A DNA stretch of 64,000 nt. It comes from an uncultured Clostridia bacterium (lineage in GTDB: Bacteria > Bacillota > Clostridia > TANB77 > CAG-508). Where the stretch lies: the NCBI GenBank assembly GCA_934155265.1, contig CAKPGU010000003.1, forward strand, positions 85,903 through 149,902. Direction: 5' to 3'. Positions 9,034 through 17,246 of this stretch are shown one piece after another; within the stretch, counting starts at the first letter, position 1, and each line of letters opens with the position of its first letter. The position numbers were made by a program, and so were the translations under genes. The notes below the pieces were generated by a model. The model made no database searches. It was not told where the DNA came from and saw only the letters and a list, made by a program, of their open reading frames with translations.

Positions 9034-9910
9034 TTTACCAGAAACAAGAAGAGCAAGATTAAAACAAATAATAGAAAATAAAGAATATATTAGAGTTATG
9101 GAAGCCTCTAACGGATTAACAGGTTTAATTGTGGAGAATACGAAAGTAAATGATAAAGAATATGATGCGATGTGGGTTAGTTCTTTATGTGATTCAACTT
9201 TGAAAGGAAAGCAAGATAATGAAGTCGTTGACTTTACAAGTAGAATAGATACTATTAATGAAATAATGGAAGTTACGACTAAACCGATAATTATTGATGG
9301 AGATACAGGAGGAAAAGTAGAGCATTTTGTTCAACACGTAAAAACATTAGAGAGAATAGGTGTTTCTGCTATTATTATTGAAGATAAAAAAGGATTAAAG
9401 CAAAATTCCATGTTAGGCAATAAAGCAGAACAAATATTAGAAGATAAAGATATATTTGTAGAAAAAATCAAAAAAGGGAAAAGAGCACAAGCAACAAGCG
9501 ATTTTATGATATTTGCAAGAATTGAAAGTTTTATTGCAGACAAAGATATAAATGATGCTATGAATAGAGCAGAAGCTTATGTAAATGCTGGTGCTGATGG
9601 AATTATGATTCATAGCTATAAAAGTGATGGAAATGAAATTATTGAATTTTTAAAGAAATTTAAAGAAAAATACCCTAAAATTATAACAGTAGTAGTTCCA
9701 ACTACTTATTCACAATTCAAAGAGAGTGAATTAAGTAACTATGGAGCTAATATCATTATATATGCTAATCACTTATTAAGAAGTGCTTACCAAGCAATGT
9801 TAAAGACTGCCAAAAAAATATTGGAAGACGAAAGAAGTTATGAAGCTAGTAATGATTATTGTATATCTATGAAAGAAATATTAGAATTAATAGGAGATAG
9901 AAATGATTAA
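9026..9910 (+). CDS. aepX: Phosphoenolpyruvate phosphomutase
   Basis: A 294-residue TIM-barrel enzyme of the isocitrate lyase/PEP mutase superfamily. It holds the PEP mutase signature EDKxGLKxNS (Glu119-Ser128) and the Mg-binding DGDTGG loop (91-96), which separate it from oxaloacetate or methylisocitrate lyases. It converts phosphoenolpyruvate to phosphonopyruvate, the entry step that makes a C-P bond. The ATG has AAGGAAGG just upstream and overlaps the papain-like gene by 8 bases. It is followed immediately by the decarboxylase that pulls this unfavourable equilibrium forward, so assignment is firm. Confidence 0.95.
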   Translation: MNNLPETRRARLKQIIENKEYIRVMEASNGLTGLIVENTKVNDKEYDAMWVSSLCDSTLKGKQDNEVVDFTSRIDTINEIMEVTTKPIIIDGDTGGKVEHFVQHVKTLERIGVSAIIIEDKKGLKQNSMLGNKAEQILEDKDIFVEKIKKGKRAQATSDFMIFARIESFIADKDINDAMNRAEAYVNAGADGIMIHSYKSDGNEIIEFLKKFKEKYPKIITVVVPTTYSQFKESELSNYGANIIIYANHLLRSAYQAMLKTAKKILEDERSYEASNDYCISMKEILELIGDRND

Positions 9911-11018
9911 TCCAAAAGAATTTTATAATTGTCTAGTTAATAATAATTTTGACTTTTTTGCAGGTGTGCCAGACTCTTTACTCAAAGAATTATGTGCTTG
10001 TATAAAAGATTTAAGTAATAAAGACAAAAATATAATTACAGCTAATGAAGGAAATGCAGTAGCACTTGCTTGTGGGTATAATATAAGCACGAGTAAATAT
10101 GGTGTTGTTTATATGCAAAATTCTGGACTAGGAAATGCAATAAATCCATTATTGTCACTTGCAGATGAAAAAGTTTATGAAATACCAATGTTACTTATAA
10201 TAGGATATAGAGGAGAACCTAATGTTAAAGATGAACCACAACATATTAAACAGGGGGAGTTAACATTACCTATATTAGATACTTTAAAAATTAGATATTT
10301 TATTATAGATGAAAACTATGAAATGCAAATAAAAAATTGCTATGATTATATAAGAAAATATAATAAAACTATTGCTCTTGTCGTAAAAAAAGATACTTTC
10401 TCAAGATATGAGAAAAAGATAAATAATGAAAATGATAATAATATAACAAGAGAAGAAGCTCTGGAGACAATAATAAAAAATATTAATAATAATGAATTTA
10501 TAGTTTCAACAACAGGTAAAACATCAAGGGAAATTTTTGAAATTAGAGAAAGAAATAATATGTTACATGCTAATGATTTTCTGACAGTTGGTTCAATGGG
10601 GCATACTTCATCATTAGCATTAGGGATTAGTTTATTTACAAATAAAAATATTTATTGCATAGATGGAGATGGGGCATTAATTATGCATATGGGTGGTTTG
10701 GCTGTGGCTATTCAAAATGCAAAGAATAACTTTAAATATATACTTATCAATAATGGATGCCACGAATCTGTTGGTAGACAACCAACTATTTCTTATGAGA
10801 TCAATATAGAACATATATTAAGAAGCTTTGGATTTAAGGAAGTTATAACTATAAATAATAAAAAGGATTTAATCAATAGAATAAAAGATATAAAAGTAAG
10901 AGGAAAAATGGCACTTATTGTTAATACTAATGATAAATCAAGAAGTGATTTGGGAAGACCAACAATGATGCCAAAAGAAAACAAAGAAATATTTCAGGAC
11001 AAATTAAGGAGTAAATAA
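9903..11018 (+). CDS. aepY: Phosphonopyruvate decarboxylase
   Basis: A 371-residue thiamine diphosphate enzyme that turns phosphonopyruvate into phosphonoacetaldehyde. Features: N-terminal FFAGVPDSLLKELC and ANEGNAVALACGY (pyrimidine-binding domain with catalytic Glu in NEGNAV), QNSGLGNAINPLLSL, and a C-terminal pyrophosphate domain with the GDGALIMHMG ... NNG metal motif. Length is close to Bacteroides and Streptomyces homologues. The ATG overlaps the PEP mutase stop by 8 bases, with AGGAGA upstream, so the two steps are translationally coupled. Confidence 0.95.
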   Translation: MINPKEFYNCLVNNNFDFFAGVPDSLLKELCACIKDLSNKDKNIITANEGNAVALACGYNISTSKYGVVYMQNSGLGNAINPLLSLADEKVYEIPMLLIIGYRGEPNVKDEPQHIKQGELTLPILDTLKIRYFIIDENYEMQIKNCYDYIRKYNKTIALVVKKDTFSRYEKKINNENDNNITREEALETIIKNINNNEFIVSTTGKTSREIFEIRERNNMLHANDFLTVGSMGHTSSLALGISLFTNKNIYCIDGDGALIMHMGGLAVAIQNAKNNFKYILINNGCHESVGRQPTISYEINIEHILRSFGFKEVITINNKKDLINRIKDIKVRGKMALIVNTNDKSRSDLGRPTMMPKENKEIFQDKLRSK

Positions 11019-11019
11019 A

Positions 11020-11736
11020 ATGAAAGCTATAATTTTTAACTCAGGTATAGGAAGTAGAATGGGAAATTTAACAAAAGACAAGCCAAAATGTATGGTAAAG
11101 CTATATAATGGAGAAACAATATTTGAAAGACAGATTAGAATATTAAGTGAATGTGGCATTAATGATTTTATAGTTACAACAGGACCTTATAAGGAATCTA
11201 TAATTGAAACAGCTGATAAATATTCTGAATTAAATTTTACTTTTGTAGAAAATTCTAATTACATGAATACAAACTATATTGTATCTATGAATAATGCTTG
11301 TAAATTTTTAGATGATAATGTTTTACTTATGCATGGAGATTTAGTTTTTAATAAAAGACTAATTGAAAAAATTCTAAGAGATAAAAGAGAATCAATATGT
11401 TTATTTAATGAAAAAAAGGAATTACCAAAGAAAGACTTCAAAGGAAAATTTCAAGGAAACATATTAAAAGAAGTATCTGTAGATATTTTTGATGACAATT
11501 GTTATGCTTTTCAACCATTGTACAAATTAAGTAAAAAAAATATTAAGATGTGGAAAAAAAAGGTGGCAGAGTTTGTAAAAAACGGAAATACAAAAGTGTA
11601 TGCAGAAGAAGCACTTAATAAAATTACAGATAAAATTACAATTTATGGGATGTCATACAAAGATGATTATATTGAGGAAATAGATAATGAAGATGATTAT
11701 AATAGAGTTTCTAAAGAAATTAAACTTTTTGATTAA
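11020..11736 (+). CDS. NTP transferase family protein, probable phosphonate cytidylyltransferase
   Basis: A 238-residue nucleotidyltransferase with the N-terminal signature FNSGIGSRMG ... DKPKCMV (a variant of G-x-G-x-R ... PK), MHGDLVF as the metal-binding aspartate, and a C-terminal DNEDDY. It resembles CTP:phosphocholine and the PntC-type phosphonate cytidylyltransferases, which activate 2-aminoethylphosphonate as CMP-AEP. It follows aepY by one base. Known PntC proteins are sometimes fused to an AEP transaminase; here no aminotransferase is fused or adjacent. The headgroup might therefore be finished by an enzyme elsewhere, or it may not be AEP. It could alternatively be a sugar nucleotidyltransferase. 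Confidence 0.75.
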   Translation: MKAIIFNSGIGSRMGNLTKDKPKCMVKLYNGETIFERQIRILSECGINDFIVTTGPYKESIIETADKYSELNFTFVENSNYMNTNYIVSMNNACKFLDDNVLLMHGDLVFNKRLIEKILRDKRESICLFNEKKELPKKDFKGKFQGNILKEVSVDIFDDNCYAFQPLYKLSKKNIKMWKKKVAEFVKNGNTKVYAEEALNKITDKITIYGMSYKDDYIEEIDNEDDYNRVSKEIKLFD

Positions 11737-11811
11737 TGTATTATAGATAATTAAATTTATTATATCGTATTTTGCGAGATTATGTCAAACTATTTTTGGC
11801 TGATGCTGTTC

Positions 11812-11838
11812 TATAATATGCTTTTTCCGCATATTATA
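11812..11838 (+). promoter_or_regulatory. Hairpin upstream of yabP
   Basis: A 10-bp inverted repeat, TATAATATGC (11812-11821) and GCATATTATA (11829-11838), with loop TTTTTCC. It has no following T run, so it is either a weak terminator for the phosphonate cluster or an operator/leader structure for the sporulation gene 33 bases downstream. I cannot identify a clear sporulation sigma promoter by eye. Confidence 0.4.
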
Positions 11839-11870
11839 ATGTAGTATTGATATGAGGAGGAGAGCAAAAG

Positions 11871-12176
11871 ATGATAGAAGAGAGAAAAAATATAAACATG
11901 AATGTAAATACAAATATTATTCAAAACTTGGTATTAGAAAATAGAAAGAAACTAAGTGTTTCAGGGGTAAACGATGTATTGAGTTTTGATGATCAAGTTG
12001 TAATGATAGATACTGAATTAGGATTATTAACAGTAAAAGGAGAAAATATAAGAATAAATAAATTAAGTTTAGATACGGCAGAAGTAATTGTAGAAGGAGA
12101 AATATCAAGTTTATCCTATAGCCAAAACAAACAAGAAAAAAGCGCGGGAACAATATTAAGCAAAATTTTCAAATAG
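11871..12176 (+). CDS. yabP: Sporulation protein YabP
   Basis: A 101-residue protein of the YabP/YqfC family, involved in spore coat or cortex formation. Typical family pattern: NRKKLSVSGVNDVLSFDDQ followed by a beta-rich stretch with GLLTVKGENIRINKLSLDTAEVIVEG. The ATG is well placed after GAGGAGGAGAG. It is directly followed by yabQ and a divIC-type gene, the order seen in Bacillus and many clostridia. In those organisms it is expressed in the mother cell under SigE. It places the genome among spore formers. Confidence 0.93.
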   Translation: MIEERKNINMNVNTNIIQNLVLENRKKLSVSGVNDVLSFDDQVVMIDTELGLLTVKGENIRINKLSLDTAEVIVEGEISSLSYSQNKQEKSAGTILSKIFK

Positions 12177-12191
12177 AAAGGCAAGAAGACT

Positions 12192-12632
12192 ATGGTTCAA
12201 AATCAAGCATATTTATTTTTGGTTTTTTCATTAACTGGTGTAGAAATAGGAATTTTATTCGATTTTTTTAGAATTCTAAGAAGAACTATAAAAACAGGAA
12301 ATATAGTAACATATATACAAGACGTTTTATTTTGGATTTTAACTGGAATTTTAGTATTATATAACATATGGTACTTTAATAATGGAGAAATTCGTGTATA
12401 CATGTTTTTAGGAATAATTATAGGTACTCTTATATATGTGTCAACGTTAAGTAATATTTTTGTGAAATTATTTACAAGAATTTTAAGCACAATTATTAAA
12501 GTACTAGAAATACCTTTTAAAACAATAGTTGCTATTTTTAGAAAAATAATAACAGTAATATTGTCATTTTTTACTAAAAATGTAAAAAAATTTAAAATAA
12601 AAAAGGGGAATTTTGTAAATAATGGAGAATAA
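12192..12632 (+). CDS. yabQ: Spore cortex biosynthesis protein YabQ
   Basis: A 146-residue membrane protein with about four hydrophobic segments (roughly 5-27, 40-60, 68-87 and an amphipathic one near 90-120) and a lysine-rich C terminus. The opening QAYLFLVFSLTGVEIGILFDFFRILRR matches the YabQ pattern. YabQ sits in the forespore outer membrane region and is needed for cortex formation. Only 15 bases separate it from yabP; its ribosome site (AAAGGCAAG) is weak, which suggests coupling to yabP translation. Confidence 0.9.
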   Translation: MVQNQAYLFLVFSLTGVEIGILFDFFRILRRTIKTGNIVTYIQDVLFWILTGILVLYNIWYFNNGEIRVYMFLGIIIGTLIYVSTLSNIFVKLFTRILSTIIKVLEIPFKTIVAIFRKIITVILSFFTKNVKKFKIKKGNFVNNGE

Positions 12633-12653
12633 TAATATATAAGAGAATTTATT

Positions 12654-12956
12654 ATGAAAAAATGGAGAGCACAGATGAAAAAAGGTAAATTACTAAGGAA
12701 TGCTTTTTTAATAGCATTAGTTATATGGATAGTTATGTTGATAAAACAACAATTAAATATATCACAATATCAAGATGAAATTAAAGAACTATCATCAAAA
12801 ATAGATGTAGCAGAAAACGAATTAAATCAAAACAAGCAAGATTTGGAACAAGAAAAGAAAAACACAGACTCATTAGAATATATAGAAAAATTAGCACGTG
12901 AAAAACTAGGAATGTATTTACAAAATGAAAGAGTTTATATCGATAGTAACATGTAA
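12654..12956 (+). CDS. divIC: Septum formation protein DivIC/FtsB-like
   Basis: A 100-residue bitopic protein. A short basic cytoplasmic N terminus is followed by one membrane span (about 17-32) and an extracytoplasmic coiled coil (about 35-75), then the family ending EYIEKLAREKLGMYLQNERVYI. It is a DivIC/FtsB divisome component that pairs with FtsL and DivIB. An alternative ATG at 12675 has a better-spaced TGGAGA and would give a 93-residue product that still keeps the membrane span. Location after yabQ is the classic one. A terminator follows directly. Confidence 0.9.
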   Translation: MKKWRAQMKKGKLLRNAFLIALVIWIVMLIKQQLNISQYQDEIKELSSKIDVAENELNQNKQDLEQEKKNTDSLEYIEKLAREKLGMYLQNERVYIDSNM

Positions 12957-12994
12957 ATCCTTAAAACATTCAAGTTTTAAGGATTTATTTTTTT
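12955..12994 (+). terminator. Rho-independent terminator after divIC
   Basis: A 13-bp stem AAATCCTTAAAAC (12955-12967) / GTTTTAAGGATTT (12974-12986) with a 6-base loop, followed by ATTTTTTTT. It starts at the divIC stop codon and ends the yabP-yabQ-divIC unit. Confidence 0.9.
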
Positions 12995-13063
12995 TAATAT
13001 TATAAATCTACTAAAATATCCAGAAAAAAATTTAAAAATATAAATAAAAATAGGAGGTAAGTT

Positions 13064-14428
13064 ATGTCTGAATTAGAAAACATGACATTATTAGAATTGA
13101 GAAATTTTGCAAAAGAACAAAATATAAGAAACATATCAAAATTAAAAAAAGAAGAATTGATTGCATTATTAAAACAAGTTGCAGAAAATTCAAAACCACA
13201 AGAAAAGCAAGCAGAAGAAAACAACGAAATCAGATATGATAAAAATGATGAAGAACAATTAGAAGAAGCAGGAGAATCTGTTATAGATTACAAAGTAACA
13301 AATGATGATGATGAGATAGTAGAAGGAATATTAGAAGTATTACCAGATGGATATGGATTTTTAAGAGGTGATAATTATTTATCAAGTCCAAAAGATGTAT
13401 ATATATCACCAATCCAAATTAGAAGATTTAAATTAGATACTGGAGATATAGTAAAAGGAATTTCTAGAACAAAAGAGGGAGAAAAATTTCCATCATTAAT
13501 ATTTGTTGGAGAAGTAAATGGTGAACATCCAGAAAAGGCAGCAAAAAGAAAGAGATTTGACGAATTAACACCTATATATCCTAATGAAAGACTAAAATTA
13601 GAAACAAAACCAACAGAATATGCAATGAGAATAATAGATTTAATTTCACCAATTGGAAAAGGACAAAGAGGAATGATAGTTGCTCCACCAAAGGTAGGAA
13701 AAACAACATTATTAAAGAAAATTGCGAACAGTATTACAGCAAATAATCCTGAAGTAGAATTAATAGTACTTTTAATAGATGAAAGACCAGAAGAAGTAAC
13801 AGATATGAAACGTTCAATAAATGGACAAGTAATATTTTCGACATTTGACGAAATGCCTGAACATCATGTAAAAGTTGCAGAAATGGTACTTGAAAGAGCA
13901 AAAAGAATAATTGAACATAATAAAGATGTTGTAATATTATTAGATAGTATTACAAGATTAGCTCGTGCATATAACTTAGTTATGCCATCATCAGGAAAAA
14001 CATTATCAGGTGGTTTAGATCCAGCGGCATTACATAAACCAAAAAAATTCTTTGGAGCTGCTAGAAATATTGAAAACGGTGGAAGTTTAACAATACTTGC
14101 AACAGCTTTAATAGAAACAGGTAGTAGAATGGATGATGTTATTTTTGAAGAATTTAAAGGTACAGGTAATATGGAGGTTCACCTAGATAGAAAATTATCT
14201 GAAAAACGTATTTTCCCTGCAATAGATATTAATAAGTCTGGAACAAGAAGAGAAGATTTATTATTAACAAAACCAGAAATGGAAACTGTTTTTGCATTAA
14301 GAAAGGCTTTAAATAATTTACCAGTTGCAGATGTTACTGAACAAATTATTTCTCAAATGACGCAAACTAAAAATAATGATGAGTTTTTAATTAGAATGGA
14401 TTCATACTTAAGAAATTATAAAAACTAA
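13064..14428 (+). CDS. rho: Transcription termination factor Rho
   Basis: A 454-residue hexameric RNA helicase that ends transcription. The order is: Rho N-terminal helical domain (LLELRNFAKEQNI...KKEELI, about 8-35), an acidic insert (about 45-80), the OB-fold RNA-binding domain (GILEVLPDGYGFLR...YISPIQIRRF), then the ATPase with Walker A APPKVGKTTLLK (about 208-219), Walker B region VVILLDSITRLARAYN, and the Q- and R-loop regions. The length is normal; the acidic insert is modest, unlike long insertions in some clostridia. AGGAGGTAAGTT precedes the ATG. Confidence 0.98.
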   Translation: MSELENMTLLELRNFAKEQNIRNISKLKKEELIALLKQVAENSKPQEKQAEENNEIRYDKNDEEQLEEAGESVIDYKVTNDDDEIVEGILEVLPDGYGFLRGDNYLSSPKDVYISPIQIRRFKLDTGDIVKGISRTKEGEKFPSLIFVGEVNGEHPEKAAKRKRFDELTPIYPNERLKLETKPTEYAMRIIDLISPIGKGQRGMIVAPPKVGKTTLLKKIANSITANNPEVELIVLLIDERPEEVTDMKRSINGQVIFSTFDEMPEHHVKVAEMVLERAKRIIEHNKDVVILLDSITRLARAYNLVMPSSGKTLSGGLDPAALHKPKKFFGAARNIENGGSLTILATALIETGSRMDDVIFEEFKGTGNMEVHLDRKLSEKRIFPAIDINKSGTRREDLLLTKPEMETVFALRKALNNLPVADVTEQIISQMTQTKNNDEFLIRMDSYLRNYKN

Positions 14429-14435
14429 AAATTAG

Positions 14436-14468
14436 AAAGCAGATAATTAGTTGATAATTATTTGCTTT
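14436..14468 (+). repeat. Hairpin repeat copy 1 (probable terminator after rho)
   Basis: Left arm AAAGCAGATAATTA (14436-14449) and right arm TAATTATTTGCTTT (14455-14468), followed by TATGGTATAAA. The same core with the same TTGA-type loop recurs at 19060-19090, 28873-28894 and 30170-30202, so it is a dispersed intergenic element that also serves as a terminator. Confidence 0.8.
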
Positions 14469-14624
14469 TATGGTATAAATATCAAGAAACAACATTACGA
14501 ATTAGTAAGTGTAACAATATTTTCATTTGACAAAAATGAAGAAATATCAACACATGCTTCAGGTGGAGATGCAATGGTTACAGTATTAGAAGGAAAAGGA
14601 AAATTAACAATAAATGGAGAATAA
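14469..14624 (+). pseudogene. Cupin-domain protein remnant (both ends missing)
   Basis: One frame, open from about 14469 to the TAA at 14622-14624, encodes a first-cupin-motif segment: HYELVSVTIFSFDKNEE then STHASGGDAMVTVLEGKGKL and TINGE. It lacks any in-frame start codon and stops before the second cupin motif, so it looks like the middle of a deleted small cupin gene. It directly abuts hairpin repeat copy 1 upstream and the pentapeptide-repeat gene 2 bases downstream, suggesting deletions on both sides. Confidence 0.7.
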
Positions 14625-14626
14625 AA

Positions 14627-15259
14627 ATGAGTATATTAAAACCGCAAAAAATGAATTTATATGAACTAAAAAACAGAGAAATATTAGATATAAAAGAAAA
14701 TGAAGATATAGATTATTGCATTTTTGAAAACGAAAAATGTAATGATATAGAACTATGGGAATTAAAATTCGAACACAGTAAATTTAATAATATTTGTATG
14801 CAAAATGCAAAATTAGAAAATATTACTTTTAGAGATGTAATATTTGAAAACTGTGATTTTTCAAACACGAAATTTATTGAAACAACATTTATCAGATGTG
14901 AATTTAATAATTGTAAACTTTCAGGATGTGATATGTCAGAAAATAGATTATATAATGTTTTATTATTAGAAACTAATGCAAGTTACATTAATTTGTCAAT
15001 GGCAAGTATTGAAAATATATTATTTAAAAATACAAATCTAAAAAACAGTTACTTTCAAGAAACAAAAGTTAAAAATATCTATTTTGATAATTCTAATTTA
15101 ACACAAGCACAATTCTTTAAAACAAGTTTAAATGGAGTTGATTTATCAAGTAGTATAATAGAAGGTATTGCAATTACAGTAGGTGATATTAAAGGAGCAA
15201 TAATAGACCAAATACAAGCTATAGATTTATTATATTTAATTGGCGTTAAAGTTAAATAG
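14627..15259 (+). CDS. Pentapeptide repeat protein
   Basis: A 210-residue protein whose middle (about 45-185) is a run of five-residue repeats of the form A(D/N)LxX with a central phenylalanine or leucine. Examples are FENCDFSNTKFIETTFIRCEF, NCKLSGCDMSENRL and NSNLTQAQFFKTSLNGVDLS-type units. These fold into a right-handed quadrilateral beta helix. Some family members (Qnr, MfpA) mimic DNA and protect gyrase; most have no known role. There is no signal peptide. The ATG directly follows the cupin remnant, with GGAGA about 8 bases upstream supplied by that remnant. Confidence 0.85.
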   Translation: MSILKPQKMNLYELKNREILDIKENEDIDYCIFENEKCNDIELWELKFEHSKFNNICMQNAKLENITFRDVIFENCDFSNTKFIETTFIRCEFNNCKLSGCDMSENRLYNVLLLETNASYINLSMASIENILFKNTNLKNSYFQETKVKNIYFDNSNLTQAQFFKTSLNGVDLSSSIIEGIAITVGDIKGAIIDQIQAIDLLYLIGVKVK

Positions 15260-15282
15260 TATTAAAAGAAGGGAACATGTAA

Positions 15283-16080
15283 ATGGGTAAGTTTTCAAGA
15301 TTAATGAAGAAAAAATATAAAGAAACAAATAAAAAGTCAATTGTAATTTATTTAATATTAAGATTACTAGTAATTTTAAGTATGATATTTCAAATAATAT
15401 TAGGAAATATTTCAAATGTGTTAATGTGTATATTAGCATTGGTACTATTTACACTTCCAACTATAATTTCTGAAAAATTTAAAATAGGAATACCAAGCTT
15501 ACTAGAAGGTATAATATATTTATTTATATATTCAACTGCTATACTTGGAGAAATAAATAATTTCTATGGAAGAATACCTTTTTGGGATACAATATTACAT
15601 ACATTAAATGGTTTCTTGTGCGCAGGAATAGGTTTCTCTTTAGTAGACCTTTTAAACCAAAATAGTAAAAGGATAAAATTATCACCACTATATATTGCAC
15701 TAGTAGCATTTTGTTTTTCTATGACAATAGGAATATTATGGGAGTTCTTTGAATTTACAGCTGATTCTCTTACAAAAACAGATATGCAAAAAGATAGAAT
15801 AGTAAGAGAAATATCATCAGTAATGCTAAATAAAGATAATGAAAATGTTCCAATAAAAATTAAAGATATAGAAAAAACAGAAATATATTCTAAAGATGGA
15901 ACTGTTACTACTATAGAAAATGGTTATTTAGATATAGGTCTTATTGATACTATGAAAGATTTATTTGTTAATTTTATTGGGGCAGTTGTGTTTAGTATTA
16001 TTGGATTTTTACATGTTCAAAATAGAGAAAAATATAAGTTCGCAGAAGGTTTTATACCGACTAAAGTGGTAGGAGATTAA
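15283..16080 (+). CDS. Multipass membrane protein, DUF2238-like
   Basis: A 265-residue integral membrane protein with about six hydrophobic segments: two near 20-60, one near 75-90, then DTILHTLNGFLCAGIGFSLVDLL, FCFSMTIGILWEFFEF, and a last one near 230-250. The conserved-looking D-x3-H in WDTILHTLNG and the WEFFE motif recall YjdF/DUF2238 proteins, which have no known function. A soluble loop (about 165-215) precedes the last span. AGGGAA precedes the ATG; the gene follows the pentapeptide gene by 23 bases. Family placement is moderate. Confidence 0.65.
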   Translation: MGKFSRLMKKKYKETNKKSIVIYLILRLLVILSMIFQIILGNISNVLMCILALVLFTLPTIISEKFKIGIPSLLEGIIYLFIYSTAILGEINNFYGRIPFWDTILHTLNGFLCAGIGFSLVDLLNQNSKRIKLSPLYIALVAFCFSMTIGILWEFFEFTADSLTKTDMQKDRIVREISSVMLNKDNENVPIKIKDIEKTEIYSKDGTVTTIENGYLDIGLIDTMKDLFVNFIGAVVFSIIGFLHVQNREKYKFAEGFIPTKVVGD

Positions 16081-16103
16081 AAAATATTATAGGAGTAATT
16101 TCA

Positions 16104-16829
16104 ATGGATATTAAAAAATATTTAAATAAAAATGTAAAAGTAATAATTGAAAGGCCATTAGGAAGTAAACATCCAAAACATGATTTTATATATCCTGTAA
16201 ATTATGGATATGTTCCTAATACTATTAGTGGAGATGGAGAAGAACTAGATTGCTATGTTTTGGGTATATTCGAACCAATAAAAGAATTTAAAGGAAAATG
16301 TATAGCAATTATCCATAGACTTAATGATAATGATGATAAACTTATAATTGTTCCTGAAGACAGAAAATTTAGCAACAAAGAGATTGACGTACTAGTTGAA
16401 TTTCAAGAAAAATTTTTTAAACATGAGATTATTAGAGAGAATATCGAATTTAATAGTTTGATACCAGAATTAAGTGTTTCAAACATAGAAAATAGTAAAA
16501 GATTTTATGAGAATTTAGGATTTAAAATTATTTATGAAAGAATTGAAGATAAATTCTGCTTTATGCAATTAGAAGATAATCAAATTATGATAGAAGAGCA
16601 AAATAACAATTGGAATGTTGGAAAAATGGAATATCCTTATGGTAATGGAATTAATATAAGTATGTCTGTTAACGATGTGAAAAAGCTATATGGTGATTTA
16701 AAGGTAAAACAAGTAAAATTATTTATGGATTTGAAAGTAAATGAATATAGAGTAGATAATGTGGTTTTTCAAGATAATGAATTTTTAGTGCAAGATCCTG
16801 ATGGGTATTTAATAAGATTTAATAATTAA
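16104..16829 (+). CDS. Inorganic pyrophosphatase-like domain fused to a VOC (glyoxalase/bleomycin resistance) domain
   Basis: A 241-residue fusion. Residues 1 to about 110 resemble family I soluble pyrophosphatase: FIYPVNYGYVPNT and GDGEELDCYVLG. In the latter, the pyrophosphatase signature D-x-D-x-x-D has Glu in place of the second Asp, so hydrolase activity is uncertain. Residues about 115-241 are a vicinal-oxygen-chelate fold: LIPELSVSNIENSKRFYENLGFKIIYER ... FLVQDPDGYLIRF, with the C-terminal E replaced by RF. AGGAGTAA precedes the ATG. The frame runs through both domains without a stop. The biochemical role is unknown; nucleotide or antibiotic binding are guesses. Confidence 0.8.
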   Translation: MDIKKYLNKNVKVIIERPLGSKHPKHDFIYPVNYGYVPNTISGDGEELDCYVLGIFEPIKEFKGKCIAIIHRLNDNDDKLIIVPEDRKFSNKEIDVLVEFQEKFFKHEIIRENIEFNSLIPELSVSNIENSKRFYENLGFKIIYERIEDKFCFMQLEDNQIMIEEQNNNWNVGKMEYPYGNGINISMSVNDVKKLYGDLKVKQVKLFMDLKVNEYRVDNVVFQDNEFLVQDPDGYLIRFNN

Positions 16830-16847
16830 ATATTTTTTATAAAACTA

Positions 16848-16878
16848 TTGACTTATAGTTAACTCGAAGTGATATATA
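16848..16878 (+). promoter_or_regulatory. MerR-type promoter/operator upstream of the CMD-cupin remnant
   Basis: TTGACT (16848-16853), a 19-base spacer, and TATATA (16873-16878). The overlong spacer carries the imperfect dyad ACTTATAGTTAACTCGAAGT. Spacing and dyad match MerR-family-activated promoters. The promoter at 38130-38160 has the same layout and shares ACTTAnAnnnnACTCnAAGT. Confidence 0.65.
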
Positions 16879-16919
16879 TAAATCGAAGAGAAAAAATAAA
16901 ATTATAAGGAGGAATTGTT

Positions 16920-17235
16920 ATGGAAAAACAAACAGCAGGAAGAGAGAATTTAGGAAAATTGGCACCAGAATTTGCAGAGTTAAATGATGATGTATTATTT
17001 GGGGAAGTATGGTCAAGAGAAGACAAAATATCATTAAGAGATTCAAGAAGAAGGTAAAGAAGCAAGAAGATTAAAACCTGGTGATGTTGTAACTATACCA
17101 GCAAATGTAAAACATTGGCATGGTGCAACAGCAAATTCATGGTTTAGTCATATTGCAGTAGAGGTACCAGGAGAAAACACTTCAAATGAATGGTGTGAAA
17201 AAGTTACAGACGAAGAATATGATAAATTGAAATAA
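16920..17235 (+). pseudogene. Carboxymuconolactone decarboxylase-cupin fusion protein, broken
   Basis: The 5' part (ATG 16920, after AAGGAGGAAT) reads MEKQTAGRENLGKLAPEF then FAELNDDVLFGEVWSREDK-ISLRD, the usual N terminus of carboxymuconolactone decarboxylase-like proteins, and stops at 17055-17057. In another frame (about 17040-17235) the C-terminal cupin half continues: EARRLKPGDVVTIPANVKHWHGA ... WFSHIAVEVPGEN ... to the TAA at 17233. A large internal deletion plus a frameshift joins them. It still has a MerR-type promoter and ribosome site. Such proteins are often co-regulated with aldo-keto reductases and flavodoxins. Confidence 0.75.
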
Positions 17236-17246
17236 TAACATAAATG

